From the NCBI RefSeq assembly GCF_008000895.1, contig NZ_CP042823.1:3004001-3068000 (forward strand): a stretch of DNA of 64,000 nt. The letters are read 5' to 3'. The translations under genes were made by a program, and so were the position numbers. Positions 56,591-64,000 of the stretch are shown here, piece after piece. Under the pieces are notes generated by a model that had not been told where the DNA came from, made no database searches, and saw only the letters and a list, made by a program, of their open reading frames with translations. Source of the DNA: Methylobacterium sp. WL1. Lineage in GTDB: Bacteria > Pseudomonadota > Alphaproteobacteria > Rhizobiales > Beijerinckiaceae. How positions within the stretch are numbered: the first letter of the stretch is position 1; each line of letters starts with the position of its first letter.

Positions 56591-58807
56591 CTACCCCGCC
56601 AACGGCAGCGGCGCGATCCGGGCCGGCGCCGCGGCGCTCTTGCGCTCCAGCAGCCCGGGCGGTGGGACCGGCGCGTCGATCGTGCAGATCACGCCGGTCT
56701 CCTCGTAGGTCAATGCCACCTCGCCGGCCAGCTCGCGGGCTAGGCTGCGCTCGATCAGGCGGGAGCCGAAGCCGGTGCGCGTCGGCTTCTTCACCGGCGG
56801 GCCGCCGCGCTCGGCCCAGCGCAGGTACAGGCGGATCTCCGCTTCGCGCCGCACCGTCCAGGAGATCTCGACCGTGCCCCCCTCGACCGAGAGGGCGCCG
56901 TACTTGACCGCGTTGGTGCCGAGTTCGTGCAGCGCCATGGCGATCGATAGCGCGAGCCGCGGCGGCAGGCGCAGGGCTGGGCCGATCACGGCGAAGCGCG
57001 ACGCGTGTCCGTCCCCGGATTCGAGCGGCCGGATCGCGTCCGCCACGACGGCCGACATCTCCGCGCCCTCCCAGCTCTCGCGGGTGAGCACGTCGTGGAC
57101 CCGGGCGAGCGCCAGAAGCCGCGCCTCGAATGCCGCCCGGGCGGCGTCGGCCTCCGGGCCTTCCAGACCGCGTAAGGATTGGCCGGCGATGGACTGGACG
57201 GTGGCCAGGGTATTCTTCACCCGGTGGTTCAGCTCGTGGATCAGGAGCAGCAGGTGCTCCTCGGCGAACTTCGCGTCGGTGATGTCGATGTTGCAGCCGG
57301 TGTAGCCGAGGAAGTTCTGGTCGTCGTCGAGGCGCGGCACGCCCTCGCACCGGAGCCAACGCACGGCCCCGCCCCGGTCGATGACCCGCACCTCGGTGCG
57401 GAACGGCGCGCGGGCCTCGAAGGCCTCTGCGAACGCCGCGCGGAAATGCTCGAGGTCGTCCGCGTAGACGATCCGCTCCCAGCCCTCGTTGGTGAGCTCG
57501 GCCGCCGGGATCCCGAACATGTGCTCGAAATGCAGGTTGGCGAAGCTGACCCCGCCGGATTCGTCGGTCATCCAGATCAGCGCCGGTGCTGAATCGGCCA
57601 TGTGGCGGAACCGCGCCTCGCTCTCGCTCAGCGCGGTGAGGCCGCGGCGGGTATCGGCCAGCGCCCGGTCGCGCTCCGCCTCGCGAGTGCGCAGGCGCAG
57701 GGACGCGTCCGACAGCACCGCCCCGAGCCGCTGGATCTCGTGGACCGGCGACGGCACCCGGGGGATCGCCTCGCCCCGCGAGAGCGCCGGGCCCGAGGCC
57801 GCCAGCAGCCGCAGCGGTCGCGACACCCGGGACCAGAGGTTGACCGCCAGGACCGACGACGTGGCGAGCACCAGGAGGCCGAACCCCGCGAACGCCCAGA
57901 TCCACCGGCGCACCCGGGCGTCGACGAGCGCCTGCGGGATGCTGGTGGCGACCATCCAGCCGGTCAGGCGCGAGCGCGCCTCGATCACCACAACGGGCTT
58001 ATGCTGGCGGTCCTGGCCCTCCCACACCCCCGGCGTCGCGGTCTGGACCTGGCGCAGGCTCGCGAGCCGGGGCTTGCCGACAACCGCATCCGGGTCCGGC
58101 AACCGGGCCAGGACCGTCCCGGCCCGGTCCGAGATACCGGTGGTCCAGCCGGGTACGACCTCGCGGGACAGAATGCCCTGGAGGCGCGACAGCGGCACCG
58201 TGAAGCTCAGGAGGTAGGCGACCTCGCCCTCGACCATGACGGGCACGCCGACCGCGTAGGTGGCCTCGTTCGGGGTCGGGCCCGGGACGTAGCCGCTGAC
58301 CATGGCGCGCTGGGCGCCCTGCGCCAGTTCCGGATCGAACGGGAGCGGCATCATCGGCATCGGCGCGCCCCGCGGCACGCCGGTGTTCACGACCTCCTGG
58401 CCGTTCGGGCGCCGCAGCAGAACGTCGAGGTCGATCGACTCGCGCACCAGGCGCGCCTGCGCGTCGAACGCCTCGAAGTCGCCCTGCCGGATCCGCGGCG
58501 AGGTCGCCAGCGTCTGGAGCACCGAGACGAGGCCGGCGGTGTCGCGGTCGAGCGACAGGCCGATGCCGCGCACGTTCTCGCGTGCGTCCTGCTCGAACCG
58601 CGCCCGCTCGGCCGAGGCGTAGCGCATCAGCAGGATGCTGGTGAACAGCAGCCCGGGGCCGATCAGCGCCACAACCAGTGCGATCAGGTAGACCTGCGTG
58701 GAGAACCCGTTGCGCCCGAACCGGTGCATCCGGCGCGACAGCCACGACCGGCGCGCGGGAAGGACCGCCGGGAGGTTCGCGCCCTCGGCGTCCTGTTCCG
58801 GGCTCAA
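56591..58807 (-). CDS. HWE/HisKA_2-type sensor histidine kinase with periplasmic sensor and PAS domain
   Basis: About 738 residues. A first membrane segment (VYLIALVVALIGPGLLFTSI) and a second (WAFAGFGLLVLATSSVLAVN) enclose a periplasmic dCache-like sensor of about 230 residues. HAMP-like linker and coiled coil follow, then a PAS domain (EARFRHMADSAPALIWMTDE), then the phospho-acceptor region IHELNHRVKNTLATVQSIAG and an ATPase domain with LHELGTNAVKYGALS and GFGSRLIERSLA. The start is uncertain: TTG 58805-58807 or ATG 58729. The periplasmic ligand is unknown. No response regulator is adjacent. Confidence 0.9.
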   Translation of the reverse strand: MSPEQDAEGANLPAVLPARRSWLSRRMHRFGRNGFSTQVYLIALVVALIGPGLLFTSILLMRYASAERARFEQDARENVRGIGLSLDRDTAGLVSVLQTLATSPRIRQGDFEAFDAQARLVRESIDLDVLLRRPNGQEVVNTGVPRGAPMPMMPLPFDPELAQGAQRAMVSGYVPGPTPNEATYAVGVPVMVEGEVAYLLSFTVPLSRLQGILSREVVPGWTTGISDRAGTVLARLPDPDAVVGKPRLASLRQVQTATPGVWEGQDRQHKPVVVIEARSRLTGWMVATSIPQALVDARVRRWIWAFAGFGLLVLATSSVLAVNLWSRVSRPLRLLAASGPALSRGEAIPRVPSPVHEIQRLGAVLSDASLRLRTREAERDRALADTRRGLTALSESEARFRHMADSAPALIWMTDESGGVSFANLHFEHMFGIPAAELTNEGWERIVYADDLEHFRAAFAEAFEARAPFRTEVRVIDRGGAVRWLRCEGVPRLDDDQNFLGYTGCNIDITDAKFAEEHLLLLIHELNHRVKNTLATVQSIAGQSLRGLEGPEADAARAAFEARLLALARVHDVLTRESWEGAEMSAVVADAIRPLESGDGHASRFAVIGPALRLPPRLALSIAMALHELGTNAVKYGALSVEGGTVEISWTVRREAEIRLYLRWAERGGPPVKKPTRTGFGSRLIERSLARELAGEVALTYEETGVICTIDAPVPPPGLLERKSAAAPARIAPLPLAG

Positions 58808-58862
58808 GCGGCGCCCGTCCCCGGCACGCGGTGCCCCGCGGGCTCCTCGCCGTTCCCTCGCT

Positions 58863-59219
58863 TCATGACCGGTCGATATGGCCGAGATCGCGCCCCGGGT
58901 CGAGGTGGTCGCGCACCCGTTGCTTGAGGGCTTTGACGTCCGGAAACCCGCCGTCGCGGACCCGCTCCCATAGGAGGATCCCGGCGATCTCGATCCGGAA
59001 CGCACCGCCCGTGGCGGGCACGAGGGCGACCTCGCCGAGATCGTCGCGGAATGTCGAGAGCAGCTCCTGCGCCATCCAGGCGGAGCGCAGCAGCCAGTTG
59101 CACTGCGTGCAATAGGTGATCGCGACGCGCGGCCCGGCCGGGCGCAGGCCGTCCTCCCTGGTCACGTCGCTGTCGGACGGATCGCCCGCTTGCTTCTCGT
59201 GCATGCGGCCACAGCGCAT
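58863..59219 (-). CDS. SelT/SelW/SelH (Rdx) family protein
   Basis: About 118-residue thioredoxin-like-fold protein. VAITYCTQCNWLLRSAWMAQELL carries the redox motif CxxC (CTQC) typical of bacterial SelW-like proteins, with Cys where eukaryotic forms have selenocysteine. The later ATGGAFRIEIAGILLWER and GFPDVKALKQRVRDHL are the remaining family elements. Start candidates are ATG 59217-59219 (AAGGA upstream), ATG 59204 and GTG 59249. It precedes the histidine kinase gene; an ATG overlaps its stop but opens only a 20-codon frame. Confidence 0.85.
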   Translation of the reverse strand: MRCGRMHEKQAGDPSDSDVTREDGLRPAGPRVAITYCTQCNWLLRSAWMAQELLSTFRDDLGEVALVPATGGAFRIEIAGILLWERVRDGGFPDVKALKQRVRDHLDPGRDLGHIDRS

Positions 59220-59374
59220 TGCGGCGCCGTCCTTGTCAACCTCGCCCACCGGAACGGCGCGCGCGGCGCTTGACGTTTCGGGTCGGCGCGCCCTAGAAGG
59301 CCCGGCATCCGGTCGCGGCCTGCTTCAGGCACGTACGACCGCGGTGGTTCCGCCCCCGGGCGGCACACCGGCAC

Positions 59375-59449
59375 GGACGGTTAGCACAGCGGTAGTGCGT
59401 TCCCTTCACACGGGAAAGGTCGCAGGTTCGATCCCTGCACCGTCCACCA
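59375..59449 (+). tRNA. tRNA-Val (anticodon CAC)
   Basis: 75 bases fold as a complete cloverleaf: acceptor GGACGGT/ACCGTCC, D arm GCACAGCGGTAGTGC, anticodon stem TTCCC/GGGAA with loop TTCACAC (anticodon CAC, reading GUG), T arm GCAGG-TTCGATC-CCTGC, and an encoded CCA end (59447-59449). GUG is a frequent codon in this GC-rich genome. Confidence 0.95.
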
Positions 59450-59618
59450 TTCTTCCCTCCCCGCTGCCCACCTCCCCGAAGGTCCGACCCGCCGGACGCG
59501 GGCGTCGGTTTGCCACCTGAAACGCCCGTGCTAAGGCCGCTGGATCGGTGAACGCACAAGCTTCGACCCGGCCTCAACCGGGCAAGGCGGCACGAGCAGG
59601 GTAAGGGCGGGAACAGCC

Positions 59619-61151
<1,533 letters not shown>

Positions 61152-61163
61152 GGCGGAGAAGCG

Positions 61164-61187
61164 GGTCGGCGGCTCCGGTCGCCGACC
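61164..61187 (+). terminator. Hairpin after pccB
   Basis: Perfect 8-bp arms GGTCGGCG and CGCCGACC with an 8-base loop, 12 bases after the stop codon. No T-run. Confidence 0.45.
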
Positions 61188-61255
61188 TGACGTCGTGCAG
61201 GCCGACACCTTACCGGATGCGGCTGATCCAGCCGATGTGGAAGACGTGTCGCGCC

Positions 61256-61717
61256 TCAGCTCCGGTCGCTGTGCTCGATCACCGCGCACAGCGTCAGCGA
61301 ACCCTTGTCGGGCGAGACCATGGCCGAGCAGGTGATCCGGGCGCCGCCCAGGTCGACGTTGCTGTGGCGCAGGCGGACGGACGCGGCCTGGGCCTTGTGC
61401 GCCGCCTCGGTGATGGTCGCGGCATCAATGCCGGTCACGGCGTGGCCGGCCCGTCCGAAGGTCTCGAAATACACCTCCGGGGGACTGGCCCCGCGATACT
61501 GCGCGCCGACCGAGGACAGGTCCGGGCTGCTGCAGGCGAGCGACAGGGTCATGTCGGGGCCGTCCGCGAAGCTGGCGTAGTCGCTGCGCCGCTCCGTCAC
61601 CTTCGCGGCGGTCGCCGCCGTCACCTTGTCGATCAGGGTGTCGCAGGATTGGGCCCGAGCCGTGCCGGAGCCGGCTGCGAGGATCGTGAGGGCGAGGACG
61701 GGAAGGAGCGTGCGCAT
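61256..61717 (-). CDS. Secreted hypothetical protein
   Basis: 153 residues with a signal peptide (MRTLLPVLALTILAAGSGTA, cleavage near ARA-QS). The mature domain has four Cys (SCDTLIDKV, LACSSPD, ITCSAMV, LTLCAVIE), possibly two disulfides, and alternating beta-like segments (DYASFADGPDMTLSL, RGASPPEVYFETFG). Probably periplasmic. I do not recognise the family. It lies convergent to pccB and 48 bases from the metallophosphoesterase gene on the same strand. Confidence 0.75.
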   Translation of the reverse strand: MRTLLPVLALTILAAGSGTARAQSCDTLIDKVTAATAAKVTERRSDYASFADGPDMTLSLACSSPDLSSVGAQYRGASPPEVYFETFGRAGHAVTGIDAATITEAAHKAQAASVRLRHSNVDLGGARITCSAMVSPDKGSLTLCAVIEHSDRS

Positions 61718-61765
61718 GGCCGATAGCTAGCGCAGCGCGAACACGAAAGACGCGTGGCGCGGCGT

Positions 61766-62680
61766 TCAGGCGCGGGGTGGCTCGGCGGCGCCGCCAAGTT
61801 CGAGAAGAACGATCTCCGGCGGCACGCCGAAGCGCACCGGGATCCGGCTCATGCCGAAGCCGCCGGACACGATCAGGTGGCGCCCGTCCTGGATGACGTG
61901 GCCATAGGCGTAATCGTGGCCCCGGACCCGCCGGATCGCCGGGGAATGGCCGAACAGCCGGACCTGGCCGCCGTGGGTGTGGCCGGAGAGCGTCAGCGAG
62001 ACCCGGTCGGGGACGGCGGCGAAGATGTTGGGCTCGTGGGCCATGAGGATCACCGGCGCGTCGTCGGTGATCGTCCCGAGGGTGGCGGGCAGGTCGTCGA
62101 GTCCCTCGTCCTGGCTGTTGTAGAACGGCTGCTGGTCGGCGAGGCCGGCGAGCCAGAACGGACGCCCGTCCTTCACCAGCCGCAGCGTCTCGTTCTCCAT
62201 CACCGGGATGCCGCGGGCCTCCAGCAGATGCTTCACCGCGGGCGAGCCGCGGCGGGAGCGCTGGACGGCGTGATCGTCCCACCAATCGTGGTTGCCCAGG
62301 ATGGCGTGGGTGCCGAGCGGCGCCTTCAATCCCTCGACCATCCGGGCGAATTGCGCGAGTGGGAGCTTGCGCCACGCGATCTTGCCGGCCGGGTAGTCGC
62401 CGAGCATCAGCACGAGGTCGGGCTTCAGGGCATTGGTGGCATCGATGATCTCCGCCACCCGATCGAACGGCATGTACGGCTCGCAGATGTGGAAATCCGC
62501 CAGCACCGCCACGCGCAGGTGCAGGGCGGGGTCCCAGCGCGGCAGGACCGGTGCGTAGGTCGTCACCACCAGCCTGTGCAGCGGCTCGACGTCGAAGGCG
62601 TAGACGCCCGTCCCGGCGAGCAGGCCGGCGCCGGCGCCCAGCCCGGTCAGGAACTGCCGGCGGCTCGGCACGATCAGCAT
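61766..62680 (-). CDS. Metallophosphoesterase with twin-arginine signal
   Basis: 304 residues from ATG 62678-62680. The N-terminus SRRQFLTGLGAGAGLLAGTG is a Tat-type signal, so the protein is exported folded or anchored. The calcineurin-like motifs are all present: LADFHICEPY (Asp/His), LMLGDYPAG (Asp), LGNHDWWDDH (Asn-His), LMAHEPN (His) and LTLSGHTHGGQVRLFG (His-x-His). The set resembles YaeI-type phosphodiesterases (YkuE/YaeI family). The substrate is unknown. An upstream open extension to 62791 is Pro/Arg-rich and unlikely to be translated. Divergent from hemC. Confidence 0.88.
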   Translation of the reverse strand: MLIVPSRRQFLTGLGAGAGLLAGTGVYAFDVEPLHRLVVTTYAPVLPRWDPALHLRVAVLADFHICEPYMPFDRVAEIIDATNALKPDLVLMLGDYPAGKIAWRKLPLAQFARMVEGLKAPLGTHAILGNHDWWDDHAVQRSRRGSPAVKHLLEARGIPVMENETLRLVKDGRPFWLAGLADQQPFYNSQDEGLDDLPATLGTITDDAPVILMAHEPNIFAAVPDRVSLTLSGHTHGGQVRLFGHSPAIRRVRGHDYAYGHVIQDGRHLIVSGGFGMSRIPVRFGVPPEIVLLELGGAAEPPRA

Positions 62681-62893
62681 GGAGATGTCCGTCGGTGTGG
62701 AAGGGTCCGGCACCCGCGCCGGACCGGGAGCGCGTCTAGGCGTCCAGTCCGGCGAAACCGGGGCGGTATCGCGCCGGGCGGACCCTCGCACGAAGCCGGT
62801 TCAGCAAGTCTAAAACCTGTCCCGGAGCAATGGCCTGCGGCCGCAGGCAGGCTATAAGATCTGGCATACGCCCCAAGAAACGTCCGGATCCCA

Positions 62894-63817
62894 ATGTTGA
62901 ACCGTCCCCTGCGCATCGGCACCCGCGGCAGCCCGATGGCGCTCGCACAGACCGGGATGGTGCGCGACAAGATCGTGGCGGCCAATCCCGGGCTGGAGAC
63001 CGAACTCGTGGTGGTCACCACGGTGGCCGACAAGATCCTGGATCGCCCGCTCTCCGAGATCGGCGGCAAGGGGTTGTTCACCAAGGAACTCGAGCAGGCC
63101 CTGTTCGCCGATGAGGTCGATGTCGCGGTCCACTCCATGAAGGACGTGGAGACCTGGCTGCCGGACGGGCTGGTGATCGCCTGCATCCTGGAGCGCGACG
63201 ACCCGCGCGACGCGTTCCTGTCACCGCATGCGGACGGGCTCGCGGGCCTTCCGCACGGCGCACGGGTCGGCACCTCGTCGCTGCGGCGGGGCGCGCAGGT
63301 GCTGATACACCGGCCGGACCTGAAGGTCGTGCCGCTGCGCGGCAACGCCAACACCCGGATGCGCAAGCTGGAATCCGGCGAATGCGACGCGACGCTGCTG
63401 GCGCTCGCCGGGCTGCAGCGCCTCGGCCTTCAGGACATGGCGCGCAGCGTCCTCTCGGTCGAGGAGATGCTGCCCGCGGTGGCGCAGGGCGCCCTCGGGA
63501 TCGAGTGCCGGGCCGACGACGCGGCGGTTCGCGCCCTGCTGGCGCCGATCGCCTGCGCCCGCACCACCACCGTGATCGCGGCCGAGCGGGCGCTGCTCGC
63601 CGAACTCGACGGCTCATGCCGGACGCCGATCGCCGCACTGGCGCAGATCGAAGGCGATACCCTCACGCTCGACGGTCTGCTGTTCCTGCCCGACGGCAGC
63701 CGGCACTGGTCGGTCTCCCGGCAGGGCCCGGCCACGGAGGCCGAGCGGATCGGCCGCGAGGCCGGCGCCGTGCTGAAGGAGGCCGCCGGGGACACCTACA
63801 CGCACCACCTGCAATAG
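62894..63817 (+). CDS. hemC: Hydroxymethylbilane synthase (porphobilinogen deaminase)
   Basis: 307-residue enzyme that polymerises four porphobilinogens to hydroxymethylbilane, feeding haem, cobalamin and bacteriochlorophyll. The dipyrromethane cofactor Cys is Cys242 (ELDGSCRTPIAA), the same number as in E. coli. LRIGTRGSPMALAQ at the N-terminus, GGKGLFTKELEQAL, VAVHSMKDV and LRGNANTRMRKLESGECDAT are intact, with catalytic Asp in HSMKDV. It lies divergent from the metallophosphoesterase gene and far from the photosynthesis genes, as a housekeeping gene would. Confidence 0.97.
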   Translation: MLNRPLRIGTRGSPMALAQTGMVRDKIVAANPGLETELVVVTTVADKILDRPLSEIGGKGLFTKELEQALFADEVDVAVHSMKDVETWLPDGLVIACILERDDPRDAFLSPHADGLAGLPHGARVGTSSLRRGAQVLIHRPDLKVVPLRGNANTRMRKLESGECDATLLALAGLQRLGLQDMARSVLSVEEMLPAVAQGALGIECRADDAAVRALLAPIACARTTTVIAAERALLAELDGSCRTPIAALAQIEGDTLTLDGLLFLPDGSRHWSVSRQGPATEAERIGREAGAVLKEAAGDTYTHHLQ

Positions 63818-63877
63818 GCAGGGAGCCACATCGCGGATCTGCAGGGGCGCGGGACAAGCCACGCGAGAGGAGCAGGA

Positions 63878-64000
63878 TTACTCTGGCTCGTCACCCCGCT
63901 CGCGATCCCTGCGGATGCTGCGGCGGACGGCGATGAGCTGCCAGAGGCCGATCCCGAAGGCGAGCGCGAAGACCAGCCCGATATCGAAGGCCGCGAACAG
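63878..64000 (-). CDS. Hypothetical membrane protein, C-terminal end (cut by window edge)
   Basis: Minus-strand frame entering from the right edge and ending at TAA (63878-63880), 40 residues. It has one hydrophobic segment (FDIGLVFALAFGIGLWQLIA) followed by a basic tail (VRRSIRRDRERGDEPE), the pattern of an inner-membrane anchor with a cytoplasmic tail. It is convergent with hemC. No family can be named from this piece. Confidence 0.6.
   Translation of the reverse strand: MFAAFDIGLVFALAFGIGLWQLIAVRRSIRRDRERGDEPE

Noticed and set aside
59375..59449. tRNA gene as an integration site for a genomic island
   Set aside because: No integrase and no second copy of the tRNA 3' end were seen nearby; flanking genes are housekeeping.

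Overview
The window is a piece of a GC-rich alphaproteobacterial chromosome, most probably from Methylobacterium or a close relative (Methylobacteriaceae). Three things point there: an intact aerobic-type anoxygenic photosynthesis gene block (crtEF-bchCXYZ-pufQBALMC with divergent crtDC), an oxalate/formyl-CoA locus (formyl-CoA transferase, OxlT-type antiporter, GntR/FCD regulator), and housekeeping genes typical of Hyphomicrobiales (three-gene pntAA-pntAB-pntB, DUF882 and YkuD cell-wall proteins, HWE-type histidine kinase). The species assignment is an inference; no rRNA is present.

Layout. 1-7.1 kb: edge of an unknown gene, a small hypothetical gene, then the oxalate/C1 locus (frc, a formyltetrahydrofolate-dependent formyltransferase/hydrolase, a class II aldolase, oxlT, a GntR regulator). 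7.2-16 kb: HD-GYP protein, CAP-domain lipoprotein, recJ, the proton-translocating transhydrogenase operon, a cytochrome oxidase subunit IV-like peptide and an ABC1/AarF kinase. 16-19 kb: a Doc-type toxin with an unfamiliar antitoxin partner, a perfect 19-bp inverted repeat, and a PepF-type M3 peptidase. 19-24.9 kb: NtrC-type response regulator and two cell-wall enzymes. 25-28 kb: pyruvate phosphate dikinase. 28.1-41.6 kb: photosynthesis superoperon with two textbook PpsR/CrtJ operator sequences (TGT-N12-ACA) and an RNA hairpin between pufA and pufL. 41.6-44.3 kb: a palindromic intergenic repeat, a hypothetical gene and a frameshifted GT87 glycosyltransferase. 44.4-55.9 kb: a tightly coupled operon of three glycosyltransferases, a NodB-type deacetylase domain, a methyltransferase-like protein and a complete peptide-type ABC transporter. 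56.3-64 kb: small secreted protein, HWE histidine kinase, SelW-like protein, tRNA-Val(CAC), propionyl-CoA carboxylase beta subunit, secreted hypothetical protein, Tat-type metallophosphoesterase, hemC and the edge of a membrane protein.

How it works together. The photosynthesis genes make geranylgeranyl diphosphate (crtE) and hydroxylated/methoxylated carotenoids (crtC, crtD, crtF), carry out late bacteriochlorophyll steps (bchX/Y/Z, bchC), and build the LH1 antenna and the reaction centre with its tetraheme cytochrome (pufBALMC). hemC supplies tetrapyrrole precursor. The bch genes for earlier steps, puhA, crtB/crtI and ppsR are not here, so the photosynthesis genes must be split over at least two loci. 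The oxalate genes would import oxalate, exchange it for formate, and activate it to oxalyl-CoA, with no oxalyl-CoA decarboxylase in view.

The least ordinary part is 43-52 kb. Twelve apparent single-base frameshifts fall in four adjacent glycosyltransferase genes within about 4.3 kb, while all flanking genes are intact. Two related palindromic elements lie in frame inside coding sequences of the same operon. The frameshifts look more like consensus errors than decay, but they need re-sequencing.
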